A DNA stretch of 64,000 bases, taken from Anaspis maculata (Eukaryota; Arthropoda; Insecta; Coleoptera; Scraptiidae). Below the pieces are notes generated by a model. The model was not told where the DNA came from. It saw only the letters and a program-made list of their open reading frames with translations, and ran no database searches. Of this stretch, positions 1 to 11,885 are shown piece after piece (positions within the stretch are counted from its first letter, which is position 1; the number at the start of each line of letters is the position of its first letter). Made by a program: the position numbers and the translations under genes. Where the stretch lies: the NCBI GenBank assembly GCA_949128115.1, contig OX421967.1, forward strand, positions 26,738,635 through 26,802,634, in the 5' to 3' direction.

Positions 1-1144
1 CAAGTTAGTTCAACCACTTGAGGAAAGATAATCGAACTGAACCTATTTATTCTTAATTCACTGGAAAACGGTGGTCCTATGGGTGGGTGTTTCCACAAGA
101 GAGACTTTTTCTGTAAAAAGCTACAACAAGAAGCACATGAAAAATTGACGGGTCTAATTTTACTACCCTCCCCCCTCCCAGGTTTGATCCACAACTGGAA
201 AGAACTGAGTTGTTCTTTCCTCTCCAAAATGTCTAGTGAAGTACTAAGTTTCATCATTTAGCTTGAACTGTTTATATTAGTAGACATTGAATAGAAACCA
301 TCTTCAGCGACTGATTTTTAGGTGTCTGTAGCTTCTTCAGGAACAATGAATTAAACAATGATACCAACTTTTTTGCATGTGAATCTTATCGATTTTGTCA
401 TAAAATTTTAGAAATCTATGCATTTTCAGTTTATTTCTGCAGAGAAAAGATACTTCTGTTAGAAATTCTGAACTTGGAAGGACGCGTCCGAGGCCAAATA
501 TTGCAGTTTGGAATTCCGCTTTTTATGGATTTTTCCTGAAAAAAACCACATTCCAATCCAGCAAAAAGTTGACTTGGGTTGATAAGTATTCGTTAATTCT
601 AAAATTCGTTTTTTTTTCTAATGACATAATCGGTTACAAATTTAGACATACATATTCTATTTTTGGCTCCCTCACAATTAATAAAACCAACCCATGGTGA
701 TGATGATGATGATGATGGTAGAAATATCTGGTGTGGTTTTTCCAAAGAATAAATCAAAACAGAAAAATATTCCACTAATTTCTCCTTTTGTTGATTTAGC
801 CTACTTGGGTGAAAACTTCACGAAGGTTGACGACTTTTTTTACATTTTGTTCACATGACAGAGAGATGCAACAAGGTTAAACTGTGAGGGAGAGAGCGAA
901 GCAAAATGCTGGCCTTATACGTAAAATAACTAATTAATCAAGTCTCGATTCAAAATAGGAGATTTTGGAAAGAAAGTAATCGACTGAGTGCAGAGATAAT
1001 GTCGAAAAAATGCCAAAAACCCTCATTTTTGACGTTTGGGGAACTTTTTCAAGAAAAACCACACCTTGTATGGTATTTTGTATTCCTGAGAACTATTTCA
1101 TTTTTGAGATTTGTATTTTGTTGGTTGGGTGGTGGGTCGGGAAA
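1..1144. other. AT-rich stretch without recognisable gene
   Basis: I see no coding frame with recognisable motifs here. It is AT-rich unique-looking sequence with one GAT microsatellite near 700. Short open frames are within random expectation. Confidence 0.5.
696..719. repeat. (GAT)n microsatellite
   Basis: About seven uninterrupted copies of the trinucleotide TGA/GAT lie just after a CCCATGG sequence. Confidence 0.9.
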
Positions 1145-1890
1145 GTGAAATGACAAAAGTTATATATCACGGAACTTGACTTGCAATATGTAATCTGGAA
1201 GCACTTGAAAGACTGTATCCAAAACTGTTAGGACAATTTGTCTATCTGTCACCTGTCAAATATTAAAAAATGTCAAAGTTGAGAACTTTACCATTTGATT
1301 ATCGAAAATCTATCCGATGGATTGGAACCAAATTTGGCATAGAGCAACATAACAAAAGAGTCAAATTATGTCTGCAGTTGCAGTTTTTCACCATTTTCCT
1401 GTCAGAAGTTCTGAAGATTCAAAATTTCTTCTAGCCGTTGCCACTCGAGAAGGCCTCTCGCCCGTATTTTGACCAGGACGACTCGCTTCTGATGCAGGAC
1501 TCGACTAAAAAATTCATTCCTGCTCGGGGATCGACATTTTTCGAAAAATTCCAACTGCTGTCAAAAGTAGATTGGATTGAGCGTCGTGTAGACCTATTTT
1601 CAAAGTCGACACGGTTCCGCTTTTTCGATGGTAATTTTTTAAAAATGAAATTTGCAGATTTTGTGAATTTGAAAAAACTGTAGTGAAAACTTCAACGTGC
1701 GATGAGCCCCACGAAATATTCATTTCAGGTGCAGTCATGCTGGAAATGATAGTTGGAGAAAAGATTGAATTTACTTTTAGTGGAGAAAATTTTCGAAATC
1801 GGACCCACGCGCCACGGTTTCCGATTTTTGCTCTCTGGAAAAACTGCAAATTTTCCAACTTTTGACCCCGTGAACAGATTTTCACCAATT
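1145..1890 (+). repeat. Dispersed repeat family A, copy 1
   Basis: This segment shares ordered blocks with 2180-2210 plus 3291-4080, and in reverse complement with 46930-47275. Shared landmarks are the TATATATCACGGAACTTGAC block, the AAAATCTATCCGATG block, CTCGCCC...TTTGACCAGGACGAC, and AAAGTAGATTG.ATTG. Divergence is substantial, so it is an old dispersed repeat. The short frames inside show no family motif. Confidence 0.65.
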
Positions 1891-2179
1891 TTTTTTAAAC
1901 AAGAGGTAACTGGTTTTTGAATTTTTTCCAATAATTTTCTTATCAAGGAAAATGTCTCAATTCTTGTGCAAAATTTCTCTTGAGATTTCGCAAGATGGAT
2001 GATTACGATCATTTTTGGAGTGATGTCCGTCTGTGCGTCGTGTCTGTGTGTCTGAAATCTTCGACTATTACTGCCGAACCGTTGATACGATCGATCGAGT
2101 GATCGATATAAAATTTGGACATGGTGTTGCTGTCGAATGAGCTCACTAGTCTTTGAGTATTACCTACTTGCCAAAGGAA

Positions 2180-4080
2180 AGTATATCAGAAAATGACAAA
2201 AAGCTATATGCAGGGTGGCCCAACGAAAACAGAACAGAGGGGTTTTCAGGCATTTCACCTCTTTTTTTTTCAAAGCTCGAACAGGTCGATTTTTATATTA
2301 AAGGGGACATCTGAAACATACATTGGCGGATTTCTATCTTTAGCCCCCTCACCCCCACCCGCCCAAACTTCGAAGTTTCAAATGACACCACCCACTTTGC
2401 GATACATCAAATTGAAGAGAATTAAATTCTCTTCCTGAAAAAATATTTCCATAATTTTCAACCCCACCCCCCTTCTTCCTAAAATTGTCAGAGTTTTCAA
2501 TGTAATATTTTTGATCTCTTAATTCTCTTTAGTACAGTCAACGTCATCCTGCACAGCATCGAGGGAGAAGATTTTCTGTGTAAAAAGTGCCACCCAATTT
2601 CACCCCTTCACTCCCCCACCTCAACTTCAAAATCTGAAATGACACTATCTACTTTGTGATACATACATCAAATCGAAGGGAATTGAATTCGCTTCCTGAA
2701 TAAAATATTTTAAGAATTTTTAAAAAGCCCCCTTACTCCCTAAAATACTCCGAATGTTCAATTTATCAGGAGAGGGGTTGAAAATTTCAAAAAAATTGTT
2801 TTCAGAAAGAGAAATCAACTTCCTTTCATTCGATGTATCACAAAGTAGGTGGTGTCTGTTAAGTTTTGAAATTGGGGTGGGGGAGACGAAAGGGGTGAAT
2901 TTGGGTAACACTTTTCTCCACCGAAAATTTTCTCCTTAGATGCTATTTAGGATGACGTTGATTAAATTGAAGAGAATTGAGGGGTCGAGGATATAAAATG
3001 GGACAGTCAGAGAAATTTAGGAAAATGGGGGGTGGGGTTGAAAGTTTTGAAAATATTTTTTCAGAAAAAGAATTTGATTCTCTTTGATTTGATGTACCGC
3101 AAAGTAGATGCTGTCATTTAAAATTCCAAAGTTGAGGTGGGTAGGGGTGAGGGGGCTGAAGATAGAAATTTGCCAATGTATGTTTCAGATGTCCCCTTCG
3201 ATATAAAAATCGACCTGTCTGAGCTTTTTTCCAAAAAATTATGTGGAATGCCCGAAAACCCCTCTGTTCTGTTTTCGTTGGGCTACCCTGTATCATAGAA
3301 CTTAAATTGCAATATTTCATCTAGAAGCCCTTGAAAAACTCTATTCAAAACAGAAGTCATTCTTCATCTCTTACATCCAGTTCCACCAGCGAATTTAATC
3401 ATTGTTAGCTAATTGAGACATTTTCACTAATGGATTCTGAAACCATGGAACCATGGTCATGGACCACGAAAAATGCATACAAGCTGTTGTGGTGTAAACA
3501 TTTTTCCATAATCTTTCGTGGAACTTGTGTTTTCTGTGGTCACTAAGCCACTATTCACCAAAGAAAATATCTCAACTAGTTAACAATGATTAAATTCGCT
3601 CGTGGAACTGGCTATTAGTCTGTCACAGAGATATTGAATATTGTCAAAATTTCAAACTTCGCCATTTAATTAATCAAAATCTATCCGATGAACTTGAACC
3701 AAATTCGACAGAAAGGAACACAACAAAAGAATCAAATCAAGTCTGAAAACTCCATCCACCGTTTTTCAGTCGGGCATAATTATTATTTTAATTTCTTTCT
3801 TGGCCGCTACGACTTGAGACGGCCGCTCGCCCGGGCTTTGACCAGGACGACAAAAAAATTCAACCGATATCGAAAGTAGATTGCATTGGGCATCTTGAGC
3901 CAATTTTGAAATGCGACACGGTATCGGTTTTCCGGCGGTGATTTTTTTAAATATCCATTTCATTAGGTTTCAAGGCCGGAATTTTTGAAACCGAAGTGTT
4001 TTCGAATTTTTCCCCGGCAAAACTGCTTACAAGATGTATTGGTTCTTGAATCTTTTTCAACAATTTCTTTTCCCAATTTC
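2180..4080 (+). repeat. Dispersed repeat family A, copy 2, interrupted
   Basis: This is a second copy of the repeat at 1145-1890. It is split by the foldback element at 2211-3290: the left part ends in AAAAAGCTATATG and the right part resumes with TATCATAGAACTTAAATTGC. Copy 1 reads continuously across the same point, so it serves as the empty site. Confidence 0.6.
2211..3290. mobile_element. CAGGGTG-bounded foldback element (1080 bp)
   Basis: The left end starts CAGGGTGGCCCAACGAAAAC and the right end is its near-perfect reverse complement, ending GGGCTACCCTG. The inverted similarity continues inward almost to the centre through C-rich blocks such as CCCCCTCACCCCCACC, so the element is essentially one long imperfect hairpin. 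It has no credible coding frame. Flanks are TATATG on the left and TATCAT on the right, consistent with a TA-rich target. It interrupts family A copy 2. By structure it is a non-autonomous foldback or MITE-like element; the mobilising transposase is unknown. Confidence 0.75.
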
Positions 4081-4162
4081 AGAAGTTTTCCAGTTTATTA
4101 TCGAGACCAGACTCAAATGATGGAATTTGAAATTAAAGCTTGATTGACGATTCCTACAATAA

Positions 4163-4307
4163 CCTCGGGTTCCAACAAAATCTTAAGAGCAGATTAAATC
4201 TATCACGCTGATAGTTGCTATGCACCAGCCAATAGGATGGACAGTTGCATAGGTGCTATGAGAGTAATAAAGTTATCGCGTTGATGAAAGTTTGGTGGAA
4301 CACGAAG
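4163..4307. mobile_element. Short MITE, GGTTCCAMCAAA TIR family
   Basis: The left end CGGGTTCCAACAAAATCTT and the reverse complement of the right end GTGTTCCACCAAACTTTC match at their tips. It looks like a diverged relative of the MITEs at 10228-10458 and 45940-46176. No clean target-site duplication is visible. Confidence 0.45.
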
Positions 4308-4321
4308 TTTGTCACACGACT

Positions 4322-4640
4322 CTTTTTGGTGCACGACGAACGCAGTGAGTTCTGAATTCAGGGCGCGGATGGAATCATCTCCCAAATATGCTCTATAGAA
4401 TTAAGGTCTGGACTTCGAGCTGGCCACCTTATAACATCAACGCCTGTATTACCAAAGTACTTGGTGCATTATCTAAGCCATTATCCTGTATGAAAATGGA
4501 GTTTTCTCCGGTATTGCATTCAAGTTCAAGGCGAAAACCATCAATTCGGTCCGGCCATGCATTCCTATTTAGCCCAGGCATTTTAGGTTTTGACCTGGAA
4601 AAAAATAACGTAAGTCTGAAAATTGGTGGAACGCTTCCAC
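4322..4640 (-). pseudogene. Tc1/mariner transposase C-terminal remnant
   Basis: Reading the minus strand gives WPARSPDLNSIEHIW at about 4391-4427. This is the diagnostic Tc1/mariner block holding the last catalytic acidic residue (E of IEH). About 31 codons upstream lies QDNG (4479-4493), matching the second catalytic aspartate in the QDN context; the family spacing is 34, so a small deletion is likely. A frameshift and a stop separate the two motifs. Further upstream only weak similarity remains. In the family this enzyme cuts and pastes at TA sites; here it is clearly inactive. No flanking TIR could be paired with it. Confidence 0.75.
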
Positions 4641-4825
4641 TTTAACCCATTAACCACATACTGAAAGTCCTAAAAAATCCTATGTCCGCTTCATCGGTTT
4701 TTGGCGGCAAAAAGATCCAAAGGACATTATTTTGGAAACTATTCATTAAAATACGAGTTGGAGTTTCAGTACAGCTGAAAATTGCTAAAACTGGTCTCCT
4801 TTGTCAGCTGAACAACATACTATAG

Positions 4826-5345
4826 TAGGTACACTTGTACCGTGATTCTAGTAGGCTGGGCAAATTTTACAGTTTGGCATTGTAGACTTCACGTCCAACT
4901 ACCTAGTGTGCGCCTGAGCGTCTGGCTTCGAAAGATAGGTTATGATAGTGTGTTGACTGTTGCTGTCAAAAATGAGAAAATTACCGAAATCAACTTTGCA
5001 AATTGCAAGTATGGAGTGGATGTAGTTCACCTTTCACAAGTTCAGCAAATTTCTTGTTCCAGTACGATGTCCTGAGCGGTGAAATCAAGTATTAACGCCG
5101 ATGAATCCCATCTACACAAAAATCAGAATGGTGTAACTTCCCACAGTTCCCAGTCTTCCAGAGTGTGGGTACTTCTCTCAAAAACCAGGAACAGTTCACA
5201 ATGCTACCATATTATGTGGTTTTTGAGAATAAATTCACGTCTTCTCCGCAAAGCTGAACGTTATGTGGTACATGCCCAGCACCGCAGCACCTACTCCGCC
5301 CATTTTCTTCCAGAAGCGAGTCCTTATGGCACCTTCAAGGGCTTA
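4826..5345 (+). mobile_element. Truncated copy of TIR element B
   Basis: This segment is collinear with and highly similar to 47299-47835. It starts with the terminal sequence GTAGGTACACTTGTACCG and includes the block TGATTCTAGTAGGCTGGGCA. The match stops near 5345, before the right terminal inverted repeat seen at 48080-48113, so this copy has lost its right end. No intact reading frame is present. Confidence 0.7.
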
Positions 5346-5571
5346 AAAGTAAATGCCCGTTCAAAAAAATTGCAGATTTTTCCCAATGCTATTTTTGGAA
5401 AGCCCATATCAATATCTCGAAACGGTTTTTGATTTTTTTTTAATGGTCTTTTCAAAAGTGTTTCAAATTTTTTTGTGGAATATGCGGTTTTTTTTTATGT
5501 CAATTCTGTAGTTGACTACATTATTGACTCAGATTTGGCTGAAGCGTATAATTTCATCACAGAAACCGTCC

Positions 5572-5850
5572 CATGAGAAAACTTGTAGTGACTGACTCAT
5601 AGGGGGACTACTCCCGGTCAGTGACTGGTACCCCCTTAGGGTCGGGTCGAAATGGGACATGATGGTTTCATACAGCGAACATATATTTCATGTTACAGAA
5701 TTTTAACAGGCTGCGAAAAACATAAAGAAGAATCAGATTAGTTCGCTGCATGAACGCACCATGTCCCACTTTGACCCGACCCTAAGGGGGTATCAATCAC
5801 TGACCAGGAGTAGCCCCCCCTAGGGGTCAGTGACTACGAGTTTTCTCATG
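5572..5850. mobile_element. MITE with about 85-bp terminal inverted repeats
   Basis: The left arm (about 5572-5655) and right arm (about 5759-5850) are inverted copies. They share CATGAGAAAAC, GTCAGTGACT, CCCCCTTAGGGTCGGGTC and the ATGGGACATG tip. The central 100 bp is not inverted. There is no coding potential. The transposase superfamily cannot be assigned from the ends. Confidence 0.75.
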
Positions 5851-5971
5851 ACATTCTTCCCTGCTGTATAGCATCAAGAGATTGATTCAGTACGTTTTTT
5901 GAGTAATTTATATATGTTCTGCTTTCCAATTTTCTTCTGTGTTCTTCTCATTTTTTTTTATTCGTTTATTG

Positions 5972-6300
5972 ACCGTTGGCCTATTTCCACAACGAGGCCT
6001 AACACCGACGCCGGTGAATGCTTTCCTCCACTATACCAGAAATTTTGCCGAACCCCTGTGTGTCCCAACACACAAGGTAGGTATATTTAACGACCACCAA
6101 CATCGCATGGGGTTGGCACCATCGTTCGTATTTTACGTGCTATGCGACACACGTCTTTCATTTAGCAAGCATTCCAACTAAACCAAGAAGCTTGTTTTCG
6201 AGGCGAAAATCCATCCCTGGCGGGGATCGAACCCGCGGCCTCTGGAGTAATAGTCGACCGCGCTGACCAGCACACCACAAGCTCCTCAAACGTGAGTTCC
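5972..6300 (-). mobile_element. tRNA-derived SINE
   Basis: On the minus strand a tRNA-like head (about 6300 to 6205) contains an A-box-like TGGTCAGCGCGG and a good B box, GGGTTCGATCCCC, as in RNA polymerase III promoters. The body that follows, with GCTTGCTAAATG, ATGTTGGTGGTCGTTAAA and AGTGGAGGAAAGCAT, is shared with the plus-strand copy at 23123-23450. The acceptor stem does not pair well, so this is a SINE head rather than a functional tRNA gene. Confidence 0.75.
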
Positions 6301-6983
6301 CATTGTTGTCCTGCGTAATAGAATAGGGATAACTGAGCAGTACCTACCCAACTACAATGAACAAGATAAAACGTCAAGAATTGCATGATATGAAAATTGG
6401 AAGAATTATATTGGGGGTAACTTTGAACGCAGTTCAAAGTATCCCCCAAATTCCAGTTTGGAGGTTACAATTACGAAAATATTCAATTTTAGCTGAAAAC
6501 AAAGAGATTTTCATGAAATGCATATTGCAATATTCAAAGGAGGAAATGCGGATGATCATGCCAAATGAACAGTAACTGGGGATAAGTTGGATTATTGTTT
6601 TCCATGTGAAAGTTTACTCACCATGGAAGGGCGGTTATCTGAAAACTGACCTAAGCAATTTTTTGTCCTCACTGGTACCAACTGGACGATTCCGAATTAC
6701 TGTATGACGCTAAATGTTGACATTCAGGAATCCATAGACTTCAAAAATTGAATACGGCACCGAAAAGTACCAATTCGATCGACAAATTTTTTTAGAAAGT
6801 ACGGATTTAGTTCAAAGTTGACCCTCCTGTTCAAAGTATACCCAACTCACCTTAGATCCTATCATGTCAGTCAAGGGGTGGTTTCTGAAATTCTTGAGTT
6901 TCAAAGTCCGGTGCATGGTGTGTAGGTATCCTACACAAGGTATGGGAACTCTTTGTTGCTGACTACCAATTTGATTATCCGCT

Positions 6984-7023
6984 AAAACTACCGGCCAAAA
7001 CTACCGTTCTGGCCGGTAGTTTT
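6984..7023. repeat. Perfect 13-bp hairpin
   Basis: AAAACTACCGGCC and its exact reverse complement flank a 14-nt loop. The loop itself repeats AAAACTACCG. It lies 23 bp left of the TIR element at 7047. I assign no function. Confidence 0.7.
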
Positions 7024-7046
7024 ATCCACAATATAACCTCAACTGT

Positions 7047-7994
7047 CTAGGGGAGGAGAGGCGAATATCGACCGGCAGTCTAATATCGACCGCACCACTG
7101 TGGCCCACCCTGTAAGTTTTTTGGAATCATGACACAGGGTGCCATCTAGCATTTTGCAAGTGAACTCCAGCACAGCTGTCGGTCAGCCATTTATTTGAAG
7201 CGCTTGACTGACAGAAACGATATATTGTTTCCAGCCGATATGATTTAAGTTCAGGAGTGTTTATGATAACGTATTGCAGACTTTTCATAGTAGTTAGACT
7301 TAGGTGGTGTAATGTACCAAGGATCATTGATGGTAACTTTGTGTAGTAGGCCTAGTTCCATAATCTAACCTGGTTCTTCATCGTCAAAGAATTGTTTCTT
7401 GCTTTTGTTGTCGGCCAATATCGACCAGGTTGGTCGATATTGTACAAATGGAGTTTTATACATCATTTCAGAATATGCCTCGCGGAAAATATCGGCAAAA
7501 AACGAATCGCGCCTTGTGTGGTGCGAAAATGACCTGATGAGGTTCCTGAGAGTACTTACCTAAGAATTATTTCTAATTTTGTCTGGTAATCTTATGGGTT
7601 CCTATCATGGGAATCGTTCTTGGTAAATGTTAGGAAAAGGGGGGCAAAATCAAAATCAAAAACTAGATTTTTTTCGAAAAGAGATGTTTCGACTTGTATT
7701 TTTGCGCTTTTGCTAAGCATGCAGACTACAAAATGGCTAAGAAAACGTGCGATCGATATTATCCGACCTGGTGGTCGATTTTACCCCACTGGTCGATATT
7801 ACCCGCTAAAATTTCCACTTTGCTTTCGAATTTTTTTCACAAAAATGTTTCTACTTAGTAAGTGACTATTCAAGGTTGTGGGTAGTTAAATGGTTGGAGA
7901 ATATGGTACAAAACGTACAGCCTTGACAGTGTACATGGCGACTGGTTTTGAATTTTTTGCCTTAAGTGGTCGATATTCACCTGCTCTCCCCTAA
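7047..7994. mobile_element. 948-bp TIR element with GGTCGATATT repeats
   Basis: The left end CTAGGGGAGGAGAGGCGAAT pairs with the reverse complement of the right end (TTAGGGGAGAGCAGGTGAAT), both continuing into ATCGACC. A 3-bp direct repeat TGT (7044-7046 and 7995-7997) flanks it. The motif GGTCGATATT or its complement recurs near 7070, 7085, 7420, 7432, 7755, 7787 and 7970, clustered toward both ends and in two inner pairs. No intact transposase frame is seen, so it is probably non-autonomous. Confidence 0.65.
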
Positions 7995-7997
7995 TGT

Positions 7998-10224
7998 CCA
8001 TCTTCTGTCAAAAATCAACTTTTGGGTTCCACTTAGTAACTCAAAAGCGTGTTTAGTATGAATAGTAGGCCTATAACATCATTTTTTGTAACAATTAGCA
8101 AAATTGATTTATTCAAAAATACATCGAGTTTAGGTAGGTATCTGATGTGAGGAACTCTTGATGCACGTTTAGGAAAGTATAAATAGGTACCAAGACTTAT
8201 TGTTTACCCCTTTTCTTATTTAATTAAAAAAAAGTAATTCGAGATCCCACCCCTCTTTTCCGAATTAAAATCCTCCGTGTACTAGGTGTTCCGGCAACCT
8301 TAGAATGGCAATGTATCGCATATAACGCGTTCAGGAAATAAACTTTTAATCATGTTGTACTAGGTACCTATTACCCAGCGAGCTAATCCCGCACGCGAAA
8401 TATTGAATTACACCATGCGTTAGATTATCACTTTCCCCCCACATATCCCGTTACCCTGAGGGGTCGTTTCACAAAAAAGAAAACTTTGAATTGAATTTCC
8501 AAAATTCAACCGGCACAAAACGCGTCCGGTATAAAACCTGCCAAATCTCAATCTAAGACATGCAACCAACATTACACCCCGAGCGCCCGACAGGTTCCTA
8601 TAATATCGACCCAATGTTGCCGCCGTCCTCCGCACAGGGCCACCACCGATTGCACAGAATTCCATAATAAGATCGTGAATTAATAAAAAATTGATAAATC
8701 ACGGTGGTTCATTATTATTATGGCGATGAAAGAGAAAAAAAGTTGTGTGTTTACAGTTTTAATGTTTATCGATTTCATTCATTCAAATTTTATGTGATGA
8801 CAGGCAAGGCAAAAAGAAAGCAGAGTGGATATAGCTAATACACAGGGGGGTATGATGTGGGGAAGAGGAGTGAGTAAAAATCTACAATTCTATAAGTTTC
8901 GGGCACGTGTTGTGTGTTCAATCAAAAGATGTATGCAGAGAGAACACTTATTTGAATATCACATGCACAGGAAGAGATTTATCATTCATGTGCCGAAATT
9001 TCGGATCGTTACGTTTCCTCATAAGTATTATTTTGCTTGGCCGCAGATCGGAGCGCTCTATGGGCGCAATTTTGAAATGCAAATGCAGGTGTGCCTACTT
9101 AAAGGGCATTTTGTACATTCAAATTACTGCCGGTAGGTACACGCATGCATGCATGTCGCTTATTTTGATTCTGTTTTGCATTTCTTATTTTTATTTCCGG
9201 CAACAATATGCATTAACTATTAAAATTGAGAAAAAAATGGCAAAATTTTCTCACAATGGATTATTAACTGAAATTGACGTAATTACGTTAGGTGAAGAGG
9301 TATGTTATTTGCAAAATAAAATATGGATACTGTTTAAATTACTTCGAACAAGAAAATGATCCGTGTAATTTATGGTGATTTTTTTGAAGGTAAAGGTAAT
9401 AATAACTAAGTACCTATAAGGTAGGTAAGTATCAAGGGGTTAAGTATAAGGTGTTCATACGAGGTCTGACCACCCCAGACCCCATACAGTCGCTGGTCCT
9501 AAGATCATTAGAAATTTTAGAGTGGACTATTATGAGGCCTCTTGTAAGAAGACTTATAGGTATAGTCCAGTATTATAACGGATTTGAATCTCCGATACTG
9601 GGCCTAAGAAGTTCATATCTTCCAGAGACTTCGGCGATGCATCCGCGAGACACCGTCATCATTCGCGGGTATTTCAGCAAGTCTAAGAGGGCTTAGTAAT
9701 GTCAGCAAATTTTGGTAATACCAAGTCATGAACGCGCGCAAGCGCGCCTTTAATCAAGAGTCGGGTGGTCCTGAACATTGAATAAACTTGAAGATTGAAT
9801 AATCTCGAAAATTGGATAATCTCAAAGACTGAATATACCCACCCTTGAAGTTATTCGAATTATAATTTCTCCTTGACATTACTTTTTCATCCGTTATTGT
9901 AGAACACACAATGAAAAAGAAATCAATTTTTGAGATCAAACATTTCATAGCTTGAAATTTCTTCTTTCCAAAATCTGATATAAGATTCGGAGGCCACCAT
10001 AAAACATGCTATAAAATGCGATTCCTCAATTGTTTGGCATATTTTGGCTGATTCGAGGGAAAAAAAAATGAGTAGGTAACTGCAATGTTTCAGGAATATT
10101 TTCAAAAATTTCAATTTAGATCAGTCAAACGCTATTCCAGATATTCACAAAGTCACTATTGCAATGATGGTGTTCTAATTGACCGTTCTAATACCCGATA
10201 ACAGCGTAGTCTAATGAGATGCAC
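7998..10224. other. Stretch without recognised gene
   Basis: The longest open frame (8907-9359, plus, 150 codons) has no recognisable domain, no family-like motif and unremarkable composition. A possible short TIR element around 9464-9776 has only a shared GACCACCC core at its ends. I see nothing else that can be supported. Confidence 0.4.
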
Positions 10225-10227
10225 CTA

Positions 10228-10458
10228 CCGTGGGTTCCACCAAAATATTTAACCAGCTGATAGCTAACTCAAGATTTATTTTGATGGATTATGGCCAAAT
10301 GATCAATGTTAATTCAGGTTTTACGCTGAGTAATTAACCAAAGGGTGGTATACTTGCGATTTAACGTATTTTCCAAAATGAATCTACCAACATTGACCAG
10401 AAAAAAATCATCTCGGTTTAGCTTAAACCGCTCTTAAATTTTTTGGTGGAACCCGTGG
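10228..10458. mobile_element. MITE, CCGTGGGTTCCACCAAAA family, TSD CTA
   Basis: The left TIR (CCGTGGGTTCCACCAAAATA) and right TIR (reverse complement CCACGGGTTCCACCAAAAAA) are inverted copies of about 25 bp. A CTA direct repeat lies at 10225-10227 and 10459-10461. Length is 231 bp. It is related to 45940-46176 (237 bp). A 3-bp TSD with non-coding interior fits a PIF/Harbinger-type MITE, but the superfamily call is inference. Confidence 0.75.
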
Positions 10459-10461
10459 CTA

Positions 10462-11120
10462 GGTACTCATTTTACTTTCGAATTTCGATGAAGCTTGAAG
10501 TTGCTACATCGTGCTTGGAGCATAATAGTAGGCAACACAACATACAACAGTTACCCTCGCTGAACTGAAGATTTTACAACAACTGAACCACAGAATAATG
10601 CCGAACTCTGAACGACCTGCGACTACACGAACACGCCGTAAACACAGAATCACAGAAATGAAATGCGTTATTGCGTTCGAGAATTGAATGTTCTAGTAAA
10701 TTTCAAAACAAATTTGGAAACCACACTCAGATGAAGACAACCAAACATACTTCAACTGATGTTGTGCTGTAGGGGAACAGTGTCTAAGTTAACGCAATCA
10801 AATATGGATTATTTTATAGAAAAGTACCGAACATTCGGCAGAACACCAACATTGAAAAATTCATTCTAAAAATTGTGAGCAAATATCATATAATGATCAT
10901 GTTCGTTTTCACGTTTATTACTTCTTGTGATACAATCAGCGTTCACAGTCACCTCAATGTCCCCTATTAGTTCGTTTCAAACTACCTACTTGACCACGTG
11001 ATCAAGTTCGAAGTTCAAACAGCGCAATCGCGTCAATGGCCTTGAAGTGGACATCTCTTTTTTAAGTTTTGGATGTGCGTGAGCTCAAAAACCCCTTAGT
11101 TTTGAATTAGATTGACGACA
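10462..11120. other. Stretch without recognised gene
   Basis: This is unique-looking AT-rich sequence. I see no motif-bearing frame and no repeat shared with other parts of the window. Confidence 0.4.
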
Positions 11121-11885
11121 CTACCTGCCCCAAAACCGTGACCTGCTTCTGGAAAAACACGCACTTTTTGGACTGAGTTTCAGGTGAGCACCTCGAAGAC
11201 GTCGAAATACCTCACGGAGATTCTTCAGATGTTCTTCGAACGTTTGACCGATGACTATCACGTCGTCGAGGTAGACTGAGCAAGTTCCACATGTGAGACC
11301 TTGCAAGATGCACACCACGGGATGTTCATGCGTGACCGGTGCGTTATGAAGTCCAAAAGGCAACACAGTAATCTGTTAGAAGGTCGCTTCTGGCAGAGAA
11401 TGCAGTCTGTCCTTTGTCCTTATTGCGAAGTCCCACCTGCCAGTAGCCACTCTTATGATCAACGTCGGAAACCATCTTGATCTAGTTAAAGTGTCGTCGA
11501 TCCGAGGCAGTGAATAGCTGTTTTTCTTTTTGTCACATTATCAAGTTTGCGGTAGTCCACGCAATATCGTATACTCCCGCCTTTCTTTGTGACCAAACAA
11601 CCGGTGATGACCATGGTTTTGTCGATTGTTCTATCACGTTTTCCTCTGACATGTCTTTCAAAAGTTCGACACTTCATCTTGCTTCGCCAGTAGCCAGCGT
11701 CTGATGGTCGAACTGGAGCCGCGTTCTCGGTGTTGATGTTGAATCACGCTCGTCTTCCCAGGAGAATTGCCTTTCATCGCTAAAACGCTTCCTCTTGGAT
11801 AAGTTACGTCGAAATTTCCTCGTTCTTGTCACTCTGGCCACACAGGTGTTCCAGGCAAGAACATCTCCAGTTGTTCAGAGTTCAA
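11121..11885 (-). pseudogene. Ty3/Gypsy pol fragment (reverse transcriptase)
   Basis: On the minus strand, in broken frames, the order is MFLPGTPVW-like and LAKQDE-like linker pieces near 11700-11860, then VTKKGGSIRYCVDYRKLDNV (about 11560-11620). Last comes LPFGLHNAPV followed by VYLDDVIVIG (11260-11366), the RT active-site box with YLDD, and HLKNLREVFRRLRGAHLKLS. These are RT blocks in the right order for a Ty3/Gypsy element. Frameshifts and a deletion between the CVDYRKL and LPFGL blocks inactivate it. RNase H and integrase are absent. No LTR flanks it. Its upstream edge abuts the LINE at 11886. Confidence 0.85.

Noticed and set aside
6205..6300. Functional tRNA gene on the minus strand
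   Set aside because: Box A/B are present, but the acceptor and anticodon arms do not fold convincingly and SINE body sequence follows.
8907..9359. 150-codon plus-strand open frame
   Set aside because: No domain, signal or family motif; composition and length are compatible with chance in this DNA.
9464..9776. Possible TIR element (GGTCTGACCACCCC versus TCAGGACCACCCGAC)
   Set aside because: Only a short GACCACCC core is shared between the ends and no TSD is visible.
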